Shown here piece by piece: positions 9,001-15,015 of a stretch of DNA of 31,740 nucleotides. This DNA comes from a bacterium. Its GTDB lineage: Bacteria; RBG-13-66-14. The notes beneath the pieces are model-generated. The model worked only from the letters and a program-made list of their open reading frames with translations. It was not told the DNA's origin and did no database searches. The DNA lies in assembly GCA_035528375.1 (NCBI GenBank), contig DATKYS010000102.1:1-31740 (forward strand). The letters are read 5' to 3'. A program made the translations under genes and the position numbers. How positions within the stretch are numbered: the first letter of the stretch is position 1; the number at the start of each line of letters is the position of its first letter.

Positions 9001-9022
9001 CCCGGAGAAGGAGAAAGAATGA
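6011..9022 (+). CDS. RND-superfamily (MMPL/COG1033-type) exporter
   Basis: 1003 residues with TTG start; AAGGGGA lies just upstream. The architecture is the RND duplicated plan: one N-terminal membrane helix (about 12-32), a periplasmic loop of about 180 residues, helices 2-6 (about 213-375), helix 7 (about 395-416), a second periplasmic loop of about 415 residues, and helices 8-12 (about 832-990). The second half contains the family motif IGIGVDYTIHF after helix 10, the position of the proton-relay acid. The first half has GSAYAIHVVSRY at the equivalent place without the acid, so coupling may be asymmetric. No HAE-type adaptor is encoded. Relatives move lipids or other hydrophobic molecules across the inner membrane. 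It overlaps the next gene by 4 bases (ATGA), indicating translational coupling. The substrate is unknown. Confidence 0.9.
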   Translation: MEKIAVFVVRHRWPVLIAVLAVTGFFFWGMGELKVKTDFMASIDPEEPVVKLYDYMGETFGGNDVALVALEADDVFRRDVLGAMRGFSRKAETLAGVDSVLCLTEMMDIKKTEGGIEVGDLFDPGEPPDQKEIDALRGYILDKEMYTGIFVSPSGHMAVILVRLSGTGDVDRVALGQELRRMAEDGFADTGVKLYYAGLPFQIYYMDEIVLDDMGLLTPVVFGLVALVLGLFYRRLAGVFLPLAGVGFAVVWSLGLMGFTGTPISLLTGVLPVVLVAVGSAYAIHVVSRYVDERRQCDDRREATRRALFHVGLPVLFAGLTTVVGFGSLASANIQIIREMGLFAAFGVFGATVISLTLVPAVLAIIGGSVKRDFVNRMVEPGRISHATARFIEKHPRLISLGVLALFAAGVVALPYVRREVNLVEFFPEDSTMRASERVIEKHFGGSVPMQVYVQGDIRHPSVLKRMERIEKLMRSQVGHGAQSIGALLRELCFNLYDERRIPPTRDGVNELFYLIEGNDLLKNLVARGDYYPPEVTRRLAAFYPTPAPDDAQTDDGENLETEAVIVTNVSSSRTQEMIAHTQVLSAFLASDVPRLESPVTVADLGRTAFDVLRDYQLGWIAWGLSRDALYRGLDLSREEALLALREAGLGEPVSMDAETIAGTLTPWLENYVKNSGDVLLDDGPALERLGKTVAGVWRPGGDLYPDPAEISAAIEGALPESYLAEYPDDPDWLADIIAKRTTHNIQNGVVDRWTQKVLGRLPEPFSADAEFVSDLRGALFELTDRTAYVPSDMAWRLTGEPPKEIVPLLVTQSGFPRIFGVMEQKLVDNQKVSMAIAYVLVFFLLLAVMRNIVGGLLASIPILLTILINFAIMALWGIPLDFVTMMIASLVIGIGVDYTIHFTESFRRELGRSESPVAALERVLATTGRAVIINATSVAAGFLVLLASEIIPLRQFGVLVAVTMIASSLAALVILPAIYFTFRPKFIFNKGLKPLVPEKEKE

Positions 9023-9750
9023 AATCCTTAGCGGCAATCACCCTGACCCTGTTCATCTTCACGTGCGCGCCCGCCCCGGCCGTTACCGCCCAGGGGATTC
9101 TGGACAAAATAGCCGACACCCTGACCGGCGCCCAAGACATGACCGCGGTTTATAAAATAACCGTCACCGATGCCGACGGCTCCAGTCAGACCTCGACGAT
9201 TAAAATCTGGACCCTGGGCGAAGAGAAACGGATGATCAAGTACACCTCCCCGTCCTCGGTGAAGGGCATCGGCTTTCTGGTGCTGGGCGAGGACGAGATG
9301 TACTTCTACTCCCCCAGCCGGGCCGACGTCCGCCGCATCGCCGGCCACGCCCGCAACGAAGGCTTTCACAACACCGACTTCAGCTACGCGGACATGGCGA
9401 GCTACGACTACTCCGCGGACTACACGGCGGAGCTGGTGGAGACCACCGACGCGCAGTACAAGCTCAAGCTCGTCCCGAAATCCGGCGCGGACACGGGCTA
9501 CTCGAGCCTCTACATGTGGGTCAACCGGGATACCTGGGTCTTCGACCGCATAGACTTCTACGACTCCTCGGGGCTCGTGAAACGCATGACCACGGGGTCG
9601 GTATCGGTGAGGGACGGCTACACGACCCTGGGCGCCCTTTTGATGGTCAACCAGGGGAACGGCCACAAGACCCGGATAACCATCTCCAGCGTGGAGTACG
9701 ACACCGGCCTCGAGTCGTCCTTCTTCAGCCAGCGCGAACTCAAGAAATAA
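9019..9750 (+). CDS. LolA-like outer-membrane lipoprotein-sorting family protein
   Basis: 243 residues. A signal peptide ends near residue 24 (PAVTAQG). Cys16 lies inside it, but the preceding Thr makes a lipobox unlikely, so a soluble periplasmic protein is expected. The body (GAQDMTAVYKITVTD, KIWTLGEEKRMIKYTSP, FYSPSRADVRRIAGHARNEG, and KLKLVPK in the second half) matches the COG2834 LolA-like family: a half-barrel that binds acyl chains and shuttles them across the periplasm. These proteins often accompany RND exporters and outer-membrane barrels, as here. It starts within the RND stop codon and ends 12 bases before the barrel gene. A role as carrier for the exported molecule is inferred; true LolA for lipoproteins is less likely. 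Confidence 0.85.
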   Translation: MKSLAAITLTLFIFTCAPAPAVTAQGILDKIADTLTGAQDMTAVYKITVTDADGSSQTSTIKIWTLGEEKRMIKYTSPSSVKGIGFLVLGEDEMYFYSPSRADVRRIAGHARNEGFHNTDFSYADMASYDYSADYTAELVETTDAQYKLKLVPKSGADTGYSSLYMWVNRDTWVFDRIDFYDSSGLVKRMTTGSVSVRDGYTTLGALLMVNQGNGHKTRITISSVEYDTGLESSFFSQRELKK

Positions 9751-9762
9751 ACGGGGGTATCC

Positions 9763-11181
9763 ATGAAACGTTTACCCATCGTGTTTTTACCGGCGCTCCT
9801 GGCGGCCGCCTCGACGGCACAGGAGGGCGAAGTCGAGTACCCCGACGAAACCGACTCGGGCGCGGTGGTCGAGGACTCCGGCCTCGTCCCCGAGATAGAG
9901 CTGGGCGCCGTCATCACCGCGGACCTGCGCCACCTGACCGAGCCGCCTCACACCTTCACCTACAACGAAAACGACGTAAGCCTCTCCGTCGCGACCAAGT
10001 GGGAGAAGGCCGAGGCCGCCGGCAGCCTGCGCCTGCGCGGGCTGGGGTTTTCCACCGCCTCCTCCTCGGCCGACCTGGAGTACATCGGCTACGTGGACCC
10101 GTGGAGCCTGGAGCTCGAGAGCGCCTACCTCAACCTCTACGGCCTCCCCCTGGACCCGGTGGACATCTCCATCGGCAAACAGGAAATCGGCTGGGGGGTC
10201 GGCGACAAGCTGCGCACCTACGACGAGGTCAACCCCGGCGACTACGAGGACCCGCTGGATTTCGGCGAGCACCTGGGAGTGAACATGGTGCGCCTGACCG
10301 GCTGGTTCTCGGGCACCTGGTTCCTGGAGGGCGTCTTCATCCCCGGCTTCACCCCGGCCCGGCTCCCCGCCGAGCGGTGGCAGGAGGTCCCGGAAATGGA
10401 CCTCGGCGATTACATGGGCTTTCCGCTGTGGCTGTCGGAGCTATCCACACCCATCGAGCAGCCGGAATCCTCCCTGGCCGAATCGGCCCAGTACGGCGCC
10501 CGGGTCAGGGGCAGCCTGGGGCCGGTGGACCTCGAGCTGGCCTACCTCTACACCCGGGAGCACCTCCCCGTGGCCACCGGCATGACCGTTGATGTGACCG
10601 TGGACCCCGACGCACCGCCCTTCAACATTCCGGTGAACGTCACCGCCCGGGGCACCTTCCCGCGGCGGCACATCGTCGGCGCCTCCTTCGCCGCCGACGT
10701 TTTCGATCTGGGCCTGTGGGGCGAGGTGGCGGCCTACGTCTACCCCGAGGACATCCTCCAGACCCAGACCAGCCCCCTGGGCACCACCGAAACGGTCCTC
10801 TATCCGCAGGGCGCCTTCTTCAAGTGGATGGGAGGGATTGATTACAGCTTCGACGGCTGGTACACGCAGCTCCAGTACGTCCACGGGCTGTACGACGAGC
10901 GCGGCGCCGCCGAAATGGGCGACTACTTCGTCCTCGCACTGGAGAAGGGCCTCTTCTACGACGTGTTGAAAATCCGCCTGGCCGCGGGGGTGGAGGTGCC
11001 CGACTTCGAAACCTTCGACGAGAATTGGGGCTTCATCCTGCTGCCCGAGCTGACGTACTCACCGCTAACCGGTCTCGACGTGATCCTTGGCGGATACTGG
11101 CTCGAAGGAAAAGGCGACTCCAAGTTTGCCGGGATGGAGACCAACGACGAGGTGTACCTGAAGGTCCGTGTGGATCTGTAG
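9763..11181 (+). CDS. Outer-membrane beta-barrel protein, DUF1302-like
   Basis: 472 residues with a signal peptide (MKRLPIVFLPALLAAASTAQ). The remainder alternates short polar and hydrophobic strands rich in Tyr, Trp, Asp and Gly, typical of outer-membrane barrels. The segment IGKQEIGWGVGDKLRTYDEV followed by NPGDYEDP resembles the conserved R/W-G-D...NP region of DUF1302-type barrels that occur beside RND exporters and LolA-like proteins. The C-terminus (DEVYLKVRVDL) ends in a beta-signal-like alternating strand. It is the last gene of the tetR-RND-LolA-barrel run and is followed by a strong terminator. It could accept or export the cargo at the outer membrane; this is inference. Confidence 0.78.
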   Translation: MKRLPIVFLPALLAAASTAQEGEVEYPDETDSGAVVEDSGLVPEIELGAVITADLRHLTEPPHTFTYNENDVSLSVATKWEKAEAAGSLRLRGLGFSTASSSADLEYIGYVDPWSLELESAYLNLYGLPLDPVDISIGKQEIGWGVGDKLRTYDEVNPGDYEDPLDFGEHLGVNMVRLTGWFSGTWFLEGVFIPGFTPARLPAERWQEVPEMDLGDYMGFPLWLSELSTPIEQPESSLAESAQYGARVRGSLGPVDLELAYLYTREHLPVATGMTVDVTVDPDAPPFNIPVNVTARGTFPRRHIVGASFAADVFDLGLWGEVAAYVYPEDILQTQTSPLGTTETVLYPQGAFFKWMGGIDYSFDGWYTQLQYVHGLYDERGAAEMGDYFVLALEKGLFYDVLKIRLAAGVEVPDFETFDENWGFILLPELTYSPLTGLDVILGGYWLEGKGDSKFAGMETNDEVYLKVRVDL

Positions 11182-11199
11182 CTCGATATTCGATAAAAA

Positions 11200-11227
11200 A
11201 GCGGGCCCCGCGGCCCGCTCCGTTTTT
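11200..11227. terminator. Bidirectional rho-independent terminator
   Basis: AGCGGGCC (11200-11207) pairs perfectly with GGCCCGCT (11212-11219) around a CCGC loop. A T run follows on the plus strand (11223-11227) and six T on the minus strand, so it can stop both the barrel gene and the convergent TonB-like gene. Confidence 0.9.
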
Positions 11228-11241
11228 CGGAACCGTTCGGC

Positions 11242-11871
11242 TCACCAGAAATACGCCGGCTGGCGGTAGGCGACGGTCCGTTCCAGCACCCAGCCCACCG
11301 GATCGCCGTTGACGGTGGCCGGACGCCACAGCGTTTTGGCGAAAAATGCCAGGGCGTCCAGGTCGGCCTCGCGGCGGCCCGAGCTCTCGATAATCCACAC
11401 CTTCCCCGGCCGCCCGTCGGGGGCGACGTAAACGCCCACCCTGACTTCTCCTTCCCAGCGGCGGTCGTTCAATTTCAGGGGCGGGGCGTCGGGGACGAAG
11501 ATACCGGTCGGCTCGACCACACGGGCGGTCGAGGGCGTACCGGAGGAGGGATCGAGGTCGGTCTCTTCGATCGGCTCGCCCAGGCCGACCGGTTCGGTCG
11601 AGAGCGGCCGGGATCGGTTTTCCGGTGAAGCCGCGGCCGCCTCCGTCTCAACCGAACCAGATACGACCGGGGTCGCCGGGCTCAAGGCCTCGGGCATTCC
11701 CGGCGGCTCGACGACCGCCTCGGAGGATTCGAGGCTCACCGCGATGGGCAGCTCGCGGCAGTTCCTGGCCGGCGGCTCCACGGAGCCAGGCCCGGCCACC
11801 AGCCCCCGCAGGAGAAGCAGGTGCGCCAGGACGGACAGGAGTATCCCGCTCCGCAAGACACCCGATTTCAC
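11242..11871 (-). CDS. TonB-like energy-transducer protein (paralogue 1)
   Basis: 209 residues from the GTG at 11871, chosen because GGGAGAGG lies 8 bases upstream. The longer TTG start at 11889 overlaps that site. Layout: one N-terminal membrane anchor (about 7-25, GILLSVLAHLLLLRGLV), a Pro/Glu/Ser-rich periplasmic spacer (about 30-135), and a TonB C-terminal domain (WEGEVRVGVYVAPDGR, then SSGRREADLDALAFF and LWRPATVNGDPV). TonB proteins transmit inner-membrane proton-motive energy to outer-membrane transporters. No ExbB or ExbD is encoded nearby, so the partner, if any, is elsewhere. It shares its C-terminal pattern with the gene at 12026-12673. Convergent with the barrel gene; a functional link to that barrel is possible but unproven. 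Confidence 0.82.
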   Translation of the reverse strand: MKSGVLRSGILLSVLAHLLLLRGLVAGPGSVEPPARNCRELPIAVSLESSEAVVEPPGMPEALSPATPVVSGSVETEAAAASPENRSRPLSTEPVGLGEPIEETDLDPSSGTPSTARVVEPTGIFVPDAPPLKLNDRRWEGEVRVGVYVAPDGRPGKVWIIESSGRREADLDALAFFAKTLWRPATVNGDPVGWVLERTVAYRQPAYFW

Positions 11872-11954
11872 GCGGTTGACCTCTCCCAACTGCGGCCGGT
11901 GGCGAATGCTGAAGCATCCCGCCGGTCTTGGATAAAGCGCAGGCGACGTCCGGT

Positions 11955-11977
11955 CTGATTTTACACTAAAAAATCAG
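11955..11977 (-). promoter_or_regulatory. Inverted repeat overlapping a possible -10 of the TonB-like gene
   Basis: CTGATTTT (11955-11962) and AAAATCAG (11970-11977) form a perfect 8-base inverted repeat with a 7-base centre. On the minus strand one arm overlaps TAAAAT (11963-11958), a good -10, but no clear -35 is present. There is no T run beyond the stem, so I read it as a possible operator rather than a terminator. Confidence 0.35.
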
Positions 11978-12025
11978 CCTTGGTCGGCTGCCGTTAAACC
12001 GGACCGCGCCGTCACAACGACCCGG

Positions 12026-12673
12026 TCAGAACCCGGCCCTCTGGTAGGCCTGATCGTAGGGCACCTTGACGAATAGCCGGCAGACTGTGGGCCGTCCGTC
12101 CACGGTGGCCGGCCGCCACTGGGTGTCGCGGTAGCAGACGAGGGCGTCCCGGTCGGCGTCCTCTCGACCCGAGGACTCCTCCACCCACAGGTCCACCATC
12201 CGCCCCTGGGCGTCTATCAGGAGACCCAACGTGACCGTACCCTCCCACCGGGAGCTGGCGAGGGACTCCGGCATGACCGGGTCGTGTCGCCCGCCGACGA
12301 GAACAGGTTGGACTATGACGGCCGGGATGTTGTAATCGTAGCGGAAATCGAAAGTCTCCACGGCCGGCTGGGATTGAGCGCTCTCGGCCTCCGGCTGCTC
12401 CTCCTCCTCGACGGTCTCGATGTCCCGGTCGTTGACCACGATGGGCTCGGTGATCCCGTCTATCAGTTGGCGGATGGTCGCCAGGCGCTGCGGCTCGGTA
12501 TCCCGCTCGGTGAGGATTGACAGAACGGTGACGGGCCCGCCGCTGCGGTTCGGCGGCTCCCCCTGCGCCACCCCGACCCTGATCACCCACATCATTATCA
12601 GCAGGTTGACCAGAAGGGACAGGAGCAGGAAGCGGCTAATTCCGCGCCAACCTTTATCGTCTTGTTCCATCAT
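12026..12673 (-). CDS. TonB-like energy-transducer protein (paralogue 2)
   Basis: 215 residues beginning MMEQDDKGW; the second ATG (12670) is an alternative. It has an N-terminal membrane helix (about 11-34, ISRFLLLSLLVNLLIMMWVI), a periplasmic spacer with an acidic run (ETVEEEEQPEAES), and a TonB-type C-terminal domain (WEGTVTLGLLIDAQGR, ESSGREDADRDALVC, QWRPATVDGRP). The C-terminal domain is clearly related to that of the downstream gene, down to the R-W-E-G and WRPATV motifs, whereas the spacers have diverged. This suggests an old tandem duplication. No ribosome site is obvious. It is divergent from mtnA. The cognate outer-membrane receptor is not identifiable here. Confidence 0.82.
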   Translation of the reverse strand: MMEQDDKGWRGISRFLLLSLLVNLLIMMWVIRVGVAQGEPPNRSGGPVTVLSILTERDTEPQRLATIRQLIDGITEPIVVNDRDIETVEEEEQPEAESAQSQPAVETFDFRYDYNIPAVIVQPVLVGGRHDPVMPESLASSRWEGTVTLGLLIDAQGRMVDLWVEESSGREDADRDALVCYRDTQWRPATVDGRPTVCRLFVKVPYDQAYQRAGF

Positions 12674-12683
12674 GTCACGGGTC

Positions 12684-12725
12684 TTGACAGGACGCCCCCG
12701 AGATGGGATGGTTGATCCGTCAACC
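12684..12725 (+). promoter_or_regulatory. Possible mtnA promoter with inverted repeat
   Basis: TTGACA at 12684-12689 is followed after 17 bases by GATGGT, a poor -10. GGTTGA (12710-12715) and TCAACC (12720-12725) form a perfect inverted repeat with a 4-base centre, just ahead of the mtnA ribosome site. The -35 is convincing, the rest is not. Confidence 0.35.
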
Positions 12726-12742
12726 CTACCGGAGGTCGCACC

Positions 12743-13783
12743 GTGCCGGTGAAGACCATCGCCTGGGAAAAAGACTCACTCGTCATCCTCGACCAGACCC
12801 TGCTGCCGACCGAGGAGCGCTACGTCGTCCTGGAGACCGTCGAGGATGTCCATCGGGCCATCGAGCGGCTCGAGGTCCGGGGCGCCCCGGCCATCGGGGT
12901 GGCGGCTGCGCTGGGGCTCTACATCGCCGTCCGGTACGGCGCATACCCCACATACGATAGCCTCAAAAACGCGCTTCGTCAAGCGGGGGATTACCTGGCG
13001 TCGAGCCGCCCCACGGCGGTCAACCTCACCTGGGCCCTTGAGCGGATGACGGCCGTGGCCGAGGGGATGCCCGGCGCGGAGCCCGAGGCGGTCAAGCGGG
13101 CTCTCCTCGACGAGGCGCTGGAAATCATGACTCGGGACCGGGAAAGCTGCCGCGCCATCGGGCGCCACGGTCAGGCTCTCCTCGCGGACGGTTCCGCCGT
13201 TCTCACCCACTGCAACGCCGGGGGGCTGGCCACCGTGGACTACGGCACCGCCCTGGGCGTGATTTACGCCGCGGTGGAGGCGGGGAAAAAAATACGCGTG
13301 TACGCCGACGAGACGCGGCCCCTGTTGCAGGGATCGCGGCTGACCGCCTGGGAGCTCCAAAAATCCGGCGTGCCGGTCACGCTCATCTGCGACGACATGG
13401 CGGCCGCGGTGATGGGCCGTGGTCTGGTGGACTGCGTGATTACCGGGGCGGACCGCATCGCCGCCAACGGCGACACGGCGAATAAAATCGGCACCTACGG
13501 CCTGGCCGTTCTGGCCCGGGAGCACGGCCTGCCCTTCTACGTCGCCGCCCCGCTGTCCAGCTTCGATTTCGGCCTGCCCTCGGGGGACGGGATTCCCATC
13601 GAGGAGCGCGATCCCGACGAGGTCCGCCGGTTCCGCGGCGTGCAGACAGCGCCGCCGGGGGTGGCCGTCTTCAACCCCGCTTTCGACGTGACCCCGCACC
13701 GCTACATCACCGCCCTCGTCACCGAACGCGGGGTCATCCGGCCGCCTTTCGGAGACAAGCTGAAAGAGCTGTCCGGCCGCTGA
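12743..13783 (+). CDS. mtnA: S-methyl-5-thioribose-1-phosphate isomerase
   Basis: 346 residues with GTG start; GGAGGT lies 6 bases upstream. It converts methylthioribose-1-phosphate to methylthioribulose-1-phosphate in methionine salvage. Family motifs are RGAPAIGVAAALG (47-59), THCNAGG with catalytic Cys157, TRPLLQGSRLTAWEL (191-205), and ITGADRIAANGD with catalytic Asp237. These distinguish MtnA from the related eIF2B subunits. It stands alone here: no mtnB, mtnC, mtnP or mtnK is adjacent, so the rest of the pathway must be elsewhere or the gene serves a partial shunt. Confidence 0.95.
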   Translation: MPVKTIAWEKDSLVILDQTLLPTEERYVVLETVEDVHRAIERLEVRGAPAIGVAAALGLYIAVRYGAYPTYDSLKNALRQAGDYLASSRPTAVNLTWALERMTAVAEGMPGAEPEAVKRALLDEALEIMTRDRESCRAIGRHGQALLADGSAVLTHCNAGGLATVDYGTALGVIYAAVEAGKKIRVYADETRPLLQGSRLTAWELQKSGVPVTLICDDMAAAVMGRGLVDCVITGADRIAANGDTANKIGTYGLAVLAREHGLPFYVAAPLSSFDFGLPSGDGIPIEERDPDEVRRFRGVQTAPPGVAVFNPAFDVTPHRYITALVTERGVIRPPFGDKLKELSGR

Positions 13784-13797
13784 CGGCCCTGTTCGAC

Positions 13798-13822
13798 GAA
13801 AACAGGCGGGGTTTATCCCGCC
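13798..13822 (-). terminator. Probable terminator after the BMP-family gene
   Basis: GGCGGG (13805-13810) and CCCGCC (13817-13822) form a 6-pair GC stem with a 6-base loop. On the minus strand it is followed by TGTTTT. It lies about 150 bases past the stop of the gene at 13969. It could also work weakly against mtnA readthrough. The stretch 13823-13968 shows nothing else except a 10-base direct repeat (CCCGGAACCT at about 13847 and 13922). Confidence 0.5.
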
Positions 13823-13968
13823 CTGACACTTGAGATTTCTAGGTAGCCCGGAACCTACCGTCCCCCAAGAATTAATCCCGTCTCTCGCACCCGCGCCCCG
13901 ATCGAGCCTATCACGTCCGTGCCCCGGAACCTGCCAGCCCCAACCCCGTCCTCGACCGCGTAAAATCT

Positions 13969-15015
13969 TCAGAGCACCGACTCCGCCGCCGGCTCCTCCG
14001 CCAGAAGCTCCGCTTCCCGGGCGTCCATCTCGGCGAAGACCCGCCGGACCATCTCCTCGGCCCCTTCTGGCATTAGCGCCTCATTGTACCGGTCCACGTA
14101 GTACCCCAGGCCGTTGTTGCCCAGCGGCACATCAATCAGGCCGCCCGTGAAGCCCTCGTGGATGGTCTTCTCCATGACGTCGTACACCGCGTCGTTGATG
14201 TTGCGCAGCATGCTGGTCAGGATGTGCCCCTTCTCGATCCAGTTCTGGTTGAGGTCGCTTCCGATGGCCAGCCGGTTGTAGTTCTTGGCCATCAGAAAGA
14301 CCGCCTCGGCGCTCTTGCCGCAGAAGGCGAAGATGATGTCCACGTTGCGGCCGTACTGTTTGCGTGCCAGGAACTCGGCGCGCTGCGGGTTGTTGAGGGC
14401 ATCGGGTCCGGAGCCGATGAAATCCGCGATGACCTCGATCTCGGGGATCTCCCGCCCCTCGTCGCGCAGGAGCCCGGCGGCTATCATCGCCCCCTCCTGG
14501 TAGCCGGCCAGCACCCGCCGGCTGGAGCGGTCCTCGAAGGCCCCGATGAAGCCTATCCGGCCGGTCCGGGTGGTCATCGCCGCGATGACGCCCATGGAGA
14601 CCGCGGCCCGACGGCTCTCCAGGGAGAGGGCGACGACGTTGTCCATCTCGACCTCCCCGTCCACCAGGATGAAGTGCTGGTCCGGGTGGGCGAGGGCCAC
14701 CGGCTCGAGGTCGGAGGGGTCGCAGGCCACCACGATGCAGTCCAGACCGTCCGCGGCCAGCTCCTCCAGGAAGCTCTGGAGCTCCTGTTGGTCGCGGGGC
14801 TCCCGTTCGGTGAGGCTGACCCTGTAGTCGCGCACCGAGCGGGACACGGCCAGCTTTATCGCCTCGTTGAAGGATTTGTCGTTGCTGCCACCCAGGCCGT
14901 AGATGACGCCCAGCTTGAACTTACCCTCCACGGTGGAGGAGTCCTCGCAGGCGATCGCGAAGATAAGGGCGCAGAGAAAGCCGACGAGCGCCAGGAGCTT
15001 GAACCTATCCGTCAT
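13969..15015 (-). CDS. BMP-family (PnrA/TmpC-like) substrate-binding lipoprotein
   Basis: 348 residues with a lipoprotein signal whose lipobox cysteine is Cys23 (ALIFAIAC). The mature part is a basic membrane protein-type periplasmic binding fold: KLGVIYGLGGSNDKSFNEA near the N-terminus, DGLDCIVVACDPSDLEPVA, GRIGFIGAFEDRSSRRVLAGYQEGA, and VDIIFAFCGKSAEAVFLMA. Family members bind nucleosides or related ligands for an ABC importer. No ATPase or permease is encoded here, so it is an orphan in this window. The ATG at 15015 has GGGGAGG upstream and overlaps the last 11 bases of waaA, which implies co-transcription and coupled translation with the Kdo transferase gene. Confidence 0.88.
   Translation of the reverse strand: MTDRFKLLALVGFLCALIFAIACEDSSTVEGKFKLGVIYGLGGSNDKSFNEAIKLAVSRSVRDYRVSLTEREPRDQQELQSFLEELAADGLDCIVVACDPSDLEPVALAHPDQHFILVDGEVEMDNVVALSLESRRAAVSMGVIAAMTTRTGRIGFIGAFEDRSSRRVLAGYQEGAMIAAGLLRDEGREIPEIEVIADFIGSGPDALNNPQRAEFLARKQYGRNVDIIFAFCGKSAEAVFLMAKNYNRLAIGSDLNQNWIEKGHILTSMLRNINDAVYDVMEKTIHEGFTGGLIDVPLGNNGLGYYVDRYNEALMPEGAEEMVRRVFAEMDAREAELLAEEPAAESVL

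Noticed and set aside
7943-9037. Minus-strand frame of about 364 codons opposite the end of the RND gene
   Set aside because: It is His/Asp/Gly/Gln-rich with no domain, and lies antisense to clear transmembrane helices 8-12.
13784-13968. Small RNA or tRNA in the mtnA-BMP gap
   Set aside because: Only a terminator-like hairpin and a 10-base direct repeat are visible; no cloverleaf or promoter-terminator pair for a separate RNA.
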